Below are positions 56,422 through 64,000 of a stretch of 64,000 nt of DNA, one piece after another. Source of the stretch: Streptomyces leeuwenhoekii (GTDB lineage Bacteria > Actinomycetota > Actinomycetes > Streptomycetales > Streptomycetaceae); contig NZ_LN831790.1 in the NCBI RefSeq assembly GCF_001013905.1, forward strand, positions 930,001 to 994,000, read 5' to 3'. The first letter of the stretch is position 1. Each line of letters begins with the position of its first letter. Made by a program: the position numbers and the translations under genes. The notes under the pieces were generated by a model. The model searched no databases. It was given only the letters and a program-made list of their open reading frames with translations, and was not told where the DNA came from.

Positions 56422-59028
56422 GTGACAGCGGGAAACGACTCGGTGCTCGAACTGCTGCCGATGGTGTTCGCCGCCCCGAACGAGGCTCTGACGCAGGCGA
56501 GAGAGGTGCTCGCCGCCGATCCCTCACCGCTGCACGCGTCCGTCGCCCACCAGGTGATCGGTATCTGGCAGCGGGACTTCGGCGACACCCGGCTCGCCCT
56601 GACCCATCTGCGGCGCGCCCGCGACCTGGCGGCCCGCGCGGACTCGGCGGACCGGGAGGCGGACGTGCTGGCCACGCTCGGCGTGGCGCTGGTGCACACG
56701 GGCCGCACCCGGCAGGGCCTGGCCGCGTTCGAGCGCGGTGTGGCGCGCGGCACGGGCCACACCCGGGCACGGGTGCTGTACCGGCGGGCGTACGCCTGGT
56801 GGGTGCTCGGCCACCACCGGGAGGCGCTGGAGGACGTGCGCCGTGCGGTGCCGGTGCTGCGGCAGGCGGACGACGTGATCTGGACGGCGCGTGCGCTGAC
56901 GCTGCGCGCCACCGTGCACCTCGCGCTCGGGGCGGTGGAGCGGGCGGAGGCGGACTTCGCCGCGGCGGAGGCGCTGTGGGAGACCACCGGTCAGGAGCAC
57001 GACAAGGCCGACTCCGTGGAGAGCCGGGGCCTGGCCGCGTTCCGCTCCGGGGACATCCCGGCGGCGCTGAGGCTGCTCGACGAGGCCGAGGAGCGGTACG
57101 CCAAGCTCGGCACGCCGACGTTCATGCTGAACATCCGCCGCTGCGAGGTGCTGATGGCGGCGGGGCTCGCGCCCGAGGCGCTGGCCGAGGCGGACGCGGC
57201 GATCAGCGCGCTGGACGGCATCGGCGGGCAGTCGACCCGCAAGGCGGAGCTGCTGCTGACCGCCGCCCGGGCGGCCCGGCTGGCGGGCGATCCGCGGACC
57301 GCGACCGAGCGCGCGGCGCTCGCCGTGCGCCTCTTCGCCGGACAGCGGCGCACCTGGTGGGAGACGCACGCCCGGCTGGTGCTGCTCGAGGCGCGGTACG
57401 CGGCCGGGCGCGGCTCGGGGCGGCTGGTGGCGGACGCGGCGGCGGTGGCGGAGCGGCTGGCCTCCTTCGGGGCTCCGGCCGCGCCGGAGGCGTCGCTGCT
57501 CGCGGGCCGGACGGCGCTGTCGCTTGGCCGGCGGGCGGACGCGGAACGGCACCTGGCCGCCGCCGCCCGCAGCCGGCGCAGCGGGCCGCCCACGGCACGG
57601 GTGACGGGCTGGGTGGCGCAGGCGCTGCGGGCGCGGGCCGCGGGCTCGACGCGCGGCGTGCTGGAGGCGTGCCGGCGCGGGCTGGACGTGCTCGACGACC
57701 ACCGGATGACGCTGGGGGCGCCCGAGCTGCGGGCCCGTGCCACCGAGCAGGGCGCGGAGCTGGCGGCGCTGGCGCAGCGGGCGAGCCTGGCCTGTGGCGG
57801 TCCGCGGCGGCTGCTGGTGTGGAGCGAGCGCTGGCGGGCGACGGCGCTGTCCGCGCCGCCCACCCGGCCTCCGGCCGACCCGGTGCTGCTGAGCGGGCTG
57901 ACCGCGTACCGGGAGATCGCGGCGCGCGCGGAGGAGGCGCGCAGGGAGGGGCGGCCGGTGCCCGCCCTGGAGCGGGAGCAGCGGCGCCTGGAGCGCGAGG
58001 TGCGCTCACGGACCCTGCACATGCGCGGCGAGGCGCCCGGCGACGGACACCGCTTCGATGTCGGGCGGCTGCTGCGGCGGCTGGGCGACGAGGTGCGGCT
58101 GGTGGAGCTGGCCGTGGTCGACGGGCGGGTCCATGTGCTGTTGTGCGGGCAGGGGCGGGTGCGGCGGTTCCAGGCGGGACTGCTGGCCGAGGCGGAGCGG
58201 GAGGCCGAGCATGTGCAGGCCGGGCTGCGGCGGCTCGCCCACCCCGGGGCCGGGGCCCGGCTTCCCCTGGTGGAGGCGGCCGGCCGCCGTTTGCAGGAGC
58301 TGCTGCTCGGCCCGGTGGCGGACCGGCTGGGGCCGGGGCCGGTCGTGGTGGTCCCACCCGGGCGGCTGCACCGGGTGCCGTGGGCGCTGCTGCCGGCGTT
58401 GCGGGAGCGGGTGGTCAGTGTGTCGCCGTCCGCGAGCAGTTGGCTGCGCGCCCGGGAGACCGCGCCGCCGTCCGGTGGCCGGCATGTGCTGGTGCGCGGT
58501 CCGGGCCTGGCGAGCGAGGGCGCGGAGGTGCCCGAACTGGCCGCCCGCTACGACCGCCCGACGGTGCTGGAGGACGACGCGGCGCGGGTGCCGCGGGTGT
58601 TGCGGGAGCTGGACGGTGCCGCGCTGGCGCACATCGCCGCGCACGGCACCTTCCGCGCGGACAGCCCGCTGTTCTCGTCGCTGCGGATGGCCGACGGCCC
58701 GCTCATCGTGCACGACTTCGAACGCCTCGCCCGCAGCCCGTACCGGATCATCCTGTCCTGCTGCGACACCGCGCGTTTCGCCTCGGTGGGCGCGGACGAA
58801 CTGCTGGGCCTGGTGACCGCGTTGCTGCCGCTCGGCACGGCCGGGGTGGTGGCGTGCAGCGTGCCCGTCAACGACGCCGCGGTGGTGCCGCTGATGGTCG
58901 CTCTCCACAAGGGGCTGGCCGCCGGGCTGTCCCTGGCTCAGGCCCTGCGCGACGCGCGGGCGGCGCTGCCGGGCGACGCGGTGCACCAGGCGACGGGATG
59001 GGCGTTCTCGGCGTTCGGCGCGGCGTGA
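56422..59028 (+). CDS. TPR-CHAT protein (caspase-like peptidase domain)
   Basis: An 868-residue protein. Residues ~20-440 are TPR-like helical repeats (LGVALVHTGRTRQGLAAFER, GLAAFRSGDIPAALRLLDEA). The C-terminal ~280 residues are a CHAT domain with catalytic His741 (LAHIAAHGTFRADSPLFSSL) and a Cys pair C780/C781 (YRIILSCCDTARFASVGADE). CHAT proteins are caspase/separase relatives used in bacterial signalling and immunity, including the TPR-CHAT partner of type III-E CRISPR effectors. Start: GTG 56422 has CCGGAGG directly adjacent; GTG 56443 would have normal spacing but loses seven residues. Confidence 0.92.
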   Translation: MTAGNDSVLELLPMVFAAPNEALTQAREVLAADPSPLHASVAHQVIGIWQRDFGDTRLALTHLRRARDLAARADSADREADVLATLGVALVHTGRTRQGLAAFERGVARGTGHTRARVLYRRAYAWWVLGHHREALEDVRRAVPVLRQADDVIWTARALTLRATVHLALGAVERAEADFAAAEALWETTGQEHDKADSVESRGLAAFRSGDIPAALRLLDEAEERYAKLGTPTFMLNIRRCEVLMAAGLAPEALAEADAAISALDGIGGQSTRKAELLLTAARAARLAGDPRTATERAALAVRLFAGQRRTWWETHARLVLLEARYAAGRGSGRLVADAAAVAERLASFGAPAAPEASLLAGRTALSLGRRADAERHLAAAARSRRSGPPTARVTGWVAQALRARAAGSTRGVLEACRRGLDVLDDHRMTLGAPELRARATEQGAELAALAQRASLACGGPRRLLVWSERWRATALSAPPTRPPADPVLLSGLTAYREIAARAEEARREGRPVPALEREQRRLEREVRSRTLHMRGEAPGDGHRFDVGRLLRRLGDEVRLVELAVVDGRVHVLLCGQGRVRRFQAGLLAEAEREAEHVQAGLRRLAHPGAGARLPLVEAAGRRLQELLLGPVADRLGPGPVVVVPPGRLHRVPWALLPALRERVVSVSPSASSWLRARETAPPSGGRHVLVRGPGLASEGAEVPELAARYDRPTVLEDDAARVPRVLRELDGAALAHIAAHGTFRADSPLFSSLRMADGPLIVHDFERLARSPYRIILSCCDTARFASVGADELLGLVTALLPLGTAGVVACSVPVNDAAVVPLMVALHKGLAAGLSLAQALRDARAALPGDAVHQATGWAFSAFGAA

Positions 59029-59227
59029 GCGCCGGGCCCGGGCGGTCCGGCCACGGGGGCGGAGGGGCGGACCGCCGCGCCGGTGGCCGTGGCCCGAGGT
59101 ACGGGAAGCCCCGCGGGCCGGTGGCGTGGCAGGCCCCACGGGCCGGCGGCCGGTCGATCCGTGGTGTCCCGACGGAGCGCCTTTTCACGCTTTTCACGGC
59201 CCGTCCGGGCAGGGCAAGATCGAGTTC

Positions 59228-59755
59228 ATGGTGTGGTCTCCTCCGGTCCGGTTCTGGTTGCTCCCCAACGCCGTCCTGCTGGTCGTACTGGCCGTGTGGG
59301 GCGCGGTCCGCTATCCGCGGCTGCCGGCGCGGATACCGCAGCACATCGGCTCCGGTGGCGTGGACGCCTGGACGGACCGCTCGATCGGCAGCGCGTTCGT
59401 GCTCGTCTTCGTCTACGCGGGGGTCACGGTGCTGATGGCGGGATGCGCGGAGCTGACGCTGCGGATGACGCCCCGTGACGAACTGCCCGGCGATGACGGG
59501 GTGTTCACGCCCGCCCGGGCGTCCCTGTCGCTGCTGAACCGGCCCGGCAGCCGCGCCTCGGCGCGCCGGATCGCGCGCGCCCTGCTGCTGGTCGACATGT
59601 GCATCGGCGTGGCGTTCCTGCCCGCCTGCGGTGTCCTGTGGCGTTCCTCTCCCGACCCGGACGTGCCCGGGTGGCTGTTCACCGCGATGAGTCTGCCGCT
59701 CCTCGCCGGTACCGCGCTGACGGTCGTGGCGGCGGTGCGGGACCGGAGGCTCTGA
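59228..59755 (+). CDS. DUF1648 membrane protein
   Basis: A 175-residue protein with four membrane helices. The first ~60 residues carry the DUF1648 signature, YPRLPARIPQHIGSGGVDAW after the first helix. ATG 59228 is used because the first helix follows directly; a longer in-frame start at 59126 adds unrelated residues. Related proteins act with immunity or sensing of peptides in Firmicutes; the actinobacterial role is unknown. Confidence 0.8.
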   Translation: MVWSPPVRFWLLPNAVLLVVLAVWGAVRYPRLPARIPQHIGSGGVDAWTDRSIGSAFVLVFVYAGVTVLMAGCAELTLRMTPRDELPGDDGVFTPARASLSLLNRPGSRASARRIARALLLVDMCIGVAFLPACGVLWRSSPDPDVPGWLFTAMSLPLLAGTALTVVAAVRDRRL

Positions 59756-59839
59756 GGCGGGCCGCGCGAGGGCCCGGCTGCCCCCTGGCCCGGCCGGGCG
59801 GCGCGGTGTCCCGAAGCTTCCCGGGCCCGCCCCGGCGGC

Positions 59840-60739
59840 TCACGAGGCCGGGCGTCGGGACGACACGGCCGGGGCCGCCTCGGGCTCCCGCCGAGCGGCG
59901 GCTTGGCGGGCCAGCAGGCGCAGCGCGTCGGCCGAGGCGCTGTCGTTGGGCGTGTAGACCTCGAGCCGGTGGTCGGGGCTGTCGGGCTGGAGCCACACCT
60001 GGTAGTCGACGTCGATCCCGCCGACGGTGGGGTGCCGCAAGCGCATCCTGCCGACGGTGCAGTCGGCGACGTCGCCCTGTGCCCACAGGGTGGCGAAGTC
60101 ACCGCTGCGTATGGCGAGTTCGCCGATGAGTTCGACCAGGCGGGCGTCCGTGGGATACCGGCCCGCGGTGAGCCGCAGGTAGGCGACGTGGATACGGGCC
60201 AGCTCGGCCCAGTTCCGGTACAGGTCGCGGGTGTGGGAGTCGAGGAAGAACATCCGGGGCACGGACGGCCGGGTCGATGGATCCCCGGGTGCGTCGAAGT
60301 CGACGTGCTCCGCGACGAGGGCGTGTCCGGCGTGGTTCCAGGCCAGTACGTCACCGCGCCGCCCGAGCACGACGGCCGGTGTGGTCTCGCCCAGGGACGC
60401 CAGGAGGGCCAGCACCCGCGGATGCGGTGCTTCCGGGCGCGGGCGGACCAGGCGGGGCGCGGCGGGCTGGCGGGCGAGGTTGTGCAGGTGCGCGGTCTCC
60501 ACGGCGTCGAGCCGGAGGACACGGGCGAGCGCGTCGAGGACCTGCCGGGAGGCCGTCCCGGCCTGCCCCTGCTCCAGCCGGGTGTAGTACCCGGCGCTGA
60601 CCCCGGCGAGCTGGGCCAGCTCCTCGCGGCGCAGGCCCGGTACGCGGCGGGCGGTGCCGTAGGCGCGCAGTCCGACGTCGGCGGGGGTGACCCGGTCGCG
60701 GCGGGTCTTGAGAAAGGCACCGAGGCTCTCCAGCTCCAT
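59840..60739 (-). CDS. XRE-family regulator with MmyB-like ligand-binding domain
   Basis: A 299-residue regulator. HTH at ~10-70: LGAFLKTRRDRVTPADVGLR, VPGLRREELAQLAGVSAGYY, TRLEQG. The PAS-like MmyB domain (~100-270) contains VVLGRRGDVLAWNHAGHALV and MFFLDSHTRDLYRNWAELAR. Homologues bind fatty acids or other small molecules and usually repress a divergent oxidoreductase or exporter. Here the divergent partner is an MFS exporter, 103 bp away, with direct repeats between. Confidence 0.92.
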   Translation of the reverse strand: MELESLGAFLKTRRDRVTPADVGLRAYGTARRVPGLRREELAQLAGVSAGYYTRLEQGQAGTASRQVLDALARVLRLDAVETAHLHNLARQPAAPRLVRPRPEAPHPRVLALLASLGETTPAVVLGRRGDVLAWNHAGHALVAEHVDFDAPGDPSTRPSVPRMFFLDSHTRDLYRNWAELARIHVAYLRLTAGRYPTDARLVELIGELAIRSGDFATLWAQGDVADCTVGRMRLRHPTVGGIDVDYQVWLQPDSPDHRLEVYTPNDSASADALRLLARQAAARREPEAAPAVSSRRPAS

Positions 60740-60771
60740 GTCCGCGAGGGTAGGCGGAACGAGCCGTGCGT

Positions 60772-60793
60772 GGGTGTACCTGTCGGGTGTACC
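60772..60793. promoter_or_regulatory. Direct-repeat operator candidate between XRE and MFS genes
   Basis: GGGTGTACC occurs at 60772-60780 and again at 60785-60793, 13 bp apart, embedded in an outer inverted pair TGGGT/ACCCA. In the 103-bp divergent region it is the only conspicuous element and may be the XRE binding site. Confidence 0.45.
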
Positions 60794-60842
60794 CACGGCG
60801 GACGGCTGGTTGCCGGGCGGGCGGCGCCGCACCGTCGTGGGC

Positions 60843-62366
60843 ATGAACGAACAGCGCTTTTCCCACTCTCCCGAGCTGCGGGCGTGGCTCGGTCTGCTGG
60901 TGGTCCTGGGGCCGGTCCTGCTGGTGGCGATGGACGGCTCGGTCCTGTTCCTGGCGATGCCCGAGGTCACCGATGCCCTGGAGCCGACAGCCGATCAGGC
61001 GTTGTGGATCCTCGACGGTTACGGGTTCGCGGTCGGGTCGCTGCTCATCGCGTTCGGCGGCATCGGCGACCGGTACGGCAGGCTCCGGCTGATGATGATC
61101 GGCACGGCGGTGTTCGGCGCCGGCTCGGCGGGCGCGGCGCTGGCCTCCGGGCCGGAGCTGCTGATCGCGTTCCGGGCGCTGATGGGTGTGGCGGGGGCGA
61201 CGCTGCTGCCGTCGGCGCTGGCGGTGCTGAGCGAACTGTTCACCGATCCTCGCCGGCGAGCCAGGGCGATCGGTATCTTCGCCGCGGCCTTCGCCGCCGG
61301 GTTCGCGATCGGACCGGTCGTGGGCGGGCAGTTGCTGAGCCGTTTCTGGTGGGGGTCGGTCTTCCTGATCAATCTTCCCGTGGTCCTGCTGTTCCTGCTG
61401 CTGGCCCCGGTCCTGCTCCGCGAGGTGCGAGCCCCCCGCACGGGCCGCGTCGACGTCCTGAGCGTGGTGCTCTCCGTCTCGGGTCTCCTGCCGGCCGTCT
61501 ACGCGATCAAGCACACCGCGGCGGAGGGGTTCACGGGGGCCTCGGTGGCCGCCGGTGCCGCCGGTGCGGCCGTGCTGGGCTGGTTCGGCCGGCGGCAACT
61601 GCGCCTGGAACACCCGCTGATCGACCTCCGGCTCTTCCGGGACCGGGTCTTCACGATCGCGGTCGTCACCGGGCTGCTGCCCCTGGCCGCTTGGTCGGCG
61701 ACGGCCTATCTGGCCGGCGTCTACCTCCAGTCCGTCCACGGCGTGCCCGTCCTGCGGGCGGCTCTCCTCGCGCTCCCCGGCGCGACCGTACTCACCGCCA
61801 CCTGCGTCGTCACACCGGCACTGGTCGCCCGCATCGGCACCCGGGCGGCGCTCCTCACCTGCCATGTCCTGGTCGCCGCCGGGCTGTTCCTGCTGTTGCC
61901 CACCACGGTCTCCGGCGGGATCGGCTGGTACGTCGCCTCCACCGTCGTCGCCGCGATGGGCTACGGCATCTCCTTCAGCGTCGTCGCCGACACCGCCGTC
62001 GCCGCGGTTCCCGCCGAACGCGCCGGTTCCGCGGCGGCGATCGCCGAAACCAGCAACGAGATCGGCAACGCCCTCGGCATCGCCCTCCTCGGGTCGCTGG
62101 CCGCGGTGTTGTTCAGGCTCCAGGGGCCGGGGCTCGCCGGCACCCTCGGCGAAACGCTCCGCATCCCGGGCCTGGCCCCCGAGGTGATCGGCGACGCCAA
62201 GTCCGCCTTCGTCACCGGTCTGCACGCCGCCGCCCTCGCCGCGGCTCTCCTCCACTGCGCGCTGGCCGTCCTGGCGCTGCGCTGGATACCGAGGGAACCG
62301 TCCGGTACGGGCGGCACCGGCGCGGAGCCGCTCACCGGGGCCGGCGAAGCAAGCGGCGTGCGCTGA
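60843..62366 (+). CDS. DHA2-type MFS multidrug exporter
   Basis: A 507-residue, 14-helix exporter: VLLVAMDGSVLFLAMPEV, motif A FGGIGDRYGRLRLMMIG, AAAFAAGFAIGPVVGGQLLS with RFWWGSVFLINLPVV, and AETSNEIGNALGIALLGS late in the protein. ATG 60843. Sequence style resembles SmvA/QacA exporters of quaternary ammonium compounds and dyes. Divergent from the XRE/MmyB regulator, which probably represses it until ligand binds. Confidence 0.93.
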   Translation: MNEQRFSHSPELRAWLGLLVVLGPVLLVAMDGSVLFLAMPEVTDALEPTADQALWILDGYGFAVGSLLIAFGGIGDRYGRLRLMMIGTAVFGAGSAGAALASGPELLIAFRALMGVAGATLLPSALAVLSELFTDPRRRARAIGIFAAAFAAGFAIGPVVGGQLLSRFWWGSVFLINLPVVLLFLLLAPVLLREVRAPRTGRVDVLSVVLSVSGLLPAVYAIKHTAAEGFTGASVAAGAAGAAVLGWFGRRQLRLEHPLIDLRLFRDRVFTIAVVTGLLPLAAWSATAYLAGVYLQSVHGVPVLRAALLALPGATVLTATCVVTPALVARIGTRAALLTCHVLVAAGLFLLLPTTVSGGIGWYVASTVVAAMGYGISFSVVADTAVAAVPAERAGSAAAIAETSNEIGNALGIALLGSLAAVLFRLQGPGLAGTLGETLRIPGLAPEVIGDAKSAFVTGLHAAALAAALLHCALAVLALRWIPREPSGTGGTGAEPLTGAGEASGVR

Positions 62367-62501
62367 ACCCGGCCGGGGACGCGAGCGGCTGCCCGTAGCC
62401 GAGGGGCCGTCCGGCACGCTCCGAACGGCCCCTCGAGCGGCGACTGTCACCCGGTTCTCCCCGGGCCGCCGTCCGCTTCCCCGGCTCCGATCGGACGGAT
62501 C

Positions 62502-62891
62502 TCAGGCCGCGGCCCGGCGCGCGTACACCTCTATCTCGATCTTCATACGGGGGTCGGCGAGCCCGCACACCAGCATGGTGGCGGCCGGCCGCACCTCCCC
62601 GAAGGCGCGGCGCAGCACGGGCCAGCAGGGCTCGAAGTCCTCTCGCTCGGGCAGCAGATACCGCACCCGCACCACATCGGCGAAGGTGCACCCCGCCTCG
62701 GCCAGCGCGGCCTCGATGTTGCGCAGGCACTGCGCGGCCTGCTCCACCACGTCGTCCGAGATCGTCATGGTGGCGTAGTCGAACCCGGTCGTCCCGGACA
62801 CATGCACCCAATCGCCGTCGACCACGGCGCGGGCGTACCCGATCTGCTCCTCGAAGGTCGAGCCGCTGAGGATGGCGCGTCGTTCTGTCAT
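62502..62891 (-). CDS. RidA/YjgF family enamine/imine deaminase-like protein
   Basis: A 129-residue RidA-family protein: YARAVVDGDWVHVSGTTGFD, EQAAQCLRNIEAALAEAGCT, FADVVRVRYLL, and the C-terminal RPAATMLVCGLADPRMKIEI. RidA hydrolyses reactive 2-aminoacrylate-type intermediates; the typical catalytic Arg lies within the RPAAT-like motif. ATG 62891 is chosen over GTG 62900 because homologues start at MTERR. No metabolic partner is adjacent. Confidence 0.88.
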   Translation of the reverse strand: MTERRAILSGSTFEEQIGYARAVVDGDWVHVSGTTGFDYATMTISDDVVEQAAQCLRNIEAALAEAGCTFADVVRVRYLLPEREDFEPCWPVLRRAFGEVRPAATMLVCGLADPRMKIEIEVYARRAAA

Positions 62892-62905
62892 ACGCGGCAC
62901 GCTAA

Positions 62906-63517
62906 GTGACCAGCATGGCTACGGTCTCATACGGCCGCGGACATGGCCGGATATCGCCCCTGACGCCCCTGGGCGCATCGGCGTCAGCGCGGGCCGTCCC
63001 GCCTCTCCCGCTCGGCCTCGTCCGGCACCTCTCCGACGTGGAACGCCGCTGGTTCCGGGCCGTGCTCGCCGGGCACGACGTGGAACTGCGCTTCTCCTCC
63101 ACGGACGTTCCCGGCGGTGACTTCGACGGTGCCGGGCCCGAGCCCGGGGTCGTCGCGGAGTCCTGGGCGGCCTGGCGCGCAGAAGTCGCCTTCGCGGAAG
63201 CGTTCGTCGTCAAGGCTCCACATCTCGTCGTCGAGGGCCGCGACGCCTGGCGAGGCACGGTCTCCCTGCGCTGGGTACTCCTTCACATGATCGAGGAGTA
63301 CGCCCGCCACAACGGGCACGCCGACCTGATCCGCGAACGGATCGACGGCGCGGTCGGGGTGTGGCCCCGGCGGCTGCGCCGGACACGGGCGGGGTGTCGG
63401 CGATGGCGACGAAGCAGGTCGTTCCGCGATACCGGGGGTGTCCCGTGTCCAAGGGCGGGATCTCCATGGTGGTCGCGTCTCGGCGCTCATGCCGCACTGT
63501 GTAGGTTCTGCGCATGA
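62906..63517 (+). pseudogene. DUF664/DinB-family remnant
   Basis: The middle of this frame (about 62975-63358) is clearly DUF664/DinB: LGLVRHLSDVERRWFRAVLA, ESWAAWRAEVAFAEAFV, VSLRWVLLHMIEEYARHNGH with ADLIRERIDGAVG. The first ~40 residues of the fold, including the first metal-ligand helix, are missing and replaced by unrelated sequence. At the C-terminus the usual stop after DGAVG is lost and about 50 non-homologous residues follow. Its final TGA happens to overlap the next ATG (ATGA). Likely a decaying mycothiol-dependent DinB-type gene. Confidence 0.7.
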
Positions 63518-63819
63518 TCGCTGAAGAAGCCGTGGAGCTGTTGTTCGATGATGTGTGCCGGACACTGGCCCGCGCGGGGTTCGACATCGCGTCGGTGAAC
63601 GTTGACGAAGGGACGGGACTGAGAGTCCGGCGGGAGCCGGGCGCGGTGATAGTGGGATGGATGCCAGGGCAGGAACTGGACCCCGCTGGGCGGCGGGACG
63701 CGGAGTACGAGGGCATCCGCGGCGCTCTGCGTAAGGCTCTGTGGGAGATCCTCACGCAGGCCGGTTACGCGGTGCGGATCGACCGGCCCAGTGGCGAGGT
63801 GCGAGTGACACCGACCTGA
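63514..63819 (+). CDS. Small hypothetical protein
   Basis: A 101-residue protein, MIAEEAVELLFDDVCRTLAR then AGFDIASVNVDEGTGLRVRR, ending GYAVRIDRPSGEVRVTPT. It has an alpha/beta pattern without known motifs, no signal peptide and normal Streptomyces codon use. TAGGTT ends about ten bases before the ATG and could be a -10 for a leaderless message. Function unknown. Confidence 0.65.
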   Translation: MIAEEAVELLFDDVCRTLARAGFDIASVNVDEGTGLRVRREPGAVIVGWMPGQELDPAGRRDAEYEGIRGALRKALWEILTQAGYAVRIDRPSGEVRVTPT

Positions 63820-64000
63820 GCCGGTCCCTCCGGCCTTCGATCTCGGAGCGATCCCCCGAGACCGGGGGCCTGCCCGGCGGTATCCCGGCAGGCCCGCAGC
63901 TCATCAGGCCGGTCACGGCGGCGCGGAACGCCGGAGCGCCGGTCGCACGGGGTTCGGCCGTCGACACCGAGTCCCAGGCATCCGGCGGCCCGCACCACGA

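Noticed and set aside
56422..59028. Craspase-type CRISPR-associated CHAT
   Set aside because: There is no gRAMP/Cas7-11 effector or CRISPR array nearby; the sigma factor and subtilase context points elsewhere.

Overview
The window looks like a Streptomyces chromosome arm. GC content is very high with strong third-position GC bias, GTG starts are common, and many neighbouring genes overlap at ATGA or GTGA. The gene content also fits: monomeric isocitrate dehydrogenase, MbtH, an actinobacterial CHAT/S8/ECF-sigma group, a MoxR/VWA/SWIM group and an IdeR/DmdR-type iron box. I see no rRNA or tRNA genes, CRISPR arrays or insertion sequences.

Layout. 0-3.5 kb: secreted small protein, MerR regulator with a divergent imine-reductase-like gene, secreted endonuclease/exonuclease/phosphatase protein. 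3.5-10 kb: cobalamin block, made of a btuFCD-type importer behind a cobalamin riboswitch plus three corrin-ring genes (cobH, cobK, cbiD). 10-24.1 kb: the most interesting region, a ~12.7 kb run of minus-strand genes. In transcription order it encodes a siderophore-type importer (binding protein, two permeases, ATPase), a 37-residue precursor peptide followed by a strong hairpin, an E1-like/RRE partner, a CocE-type hydrolase, a YcaO cyclodehydratase, a SagB-type dehydrogenase and two ABC exporters. Zur-like 15-mers lie before the importer operon and before the precursor. I read it as an azole-modified peptide (TOMM/LAP) locus with its own uptake and export, possibly a ribosomally made metallophore.

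25-27.2 kb holds membrane/stress-type small proteins (holin-X, DUF3618, WGxxGxxG). 27.5-34.4 kb is a decayed accessory zone: an MFS fragment, GC-rich tandem repeats, a TetR/acyl-CoA dehydrogenase pair that both lost their 5' ends, an iron-box MFS exporter, MbtH without an NRPS, a kinase fragment joined to a prolyl-oligopeptidase fragment, and an HTH regulator interrupted by one TGA. 35-38 kb: an HTH regulator running into a degenerate repeat array, and a secreted pectate lyase with a recognisable promoter and operator.

38.3-45.8 kb: a five-gene MoxR/VWA/SWIM/DUF5682 operon. 46-48 kb: an ABC exporter with a textbook SoxR box. 48-53.7 kb: flippase-like membrane protein, MscS channel, monomeric NADP isocitrate dehydrogenase, N-formylglutamate amidohydrolase. 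53.7-59 kb: an ECF sigma factor, a cytoplasmic subtilase and a divergent TPR-CHAT protease-like protein, resembling a bacterial conflict or signalling island. 59-64 kb: DUF1648 protein, an XRE regulator divergent from an MFS exporter, RidA, a DUF664/DinB remnant and a small hypothetical gene.

All functional calls come from reading the sequence and recalling protein families. No database search was run.
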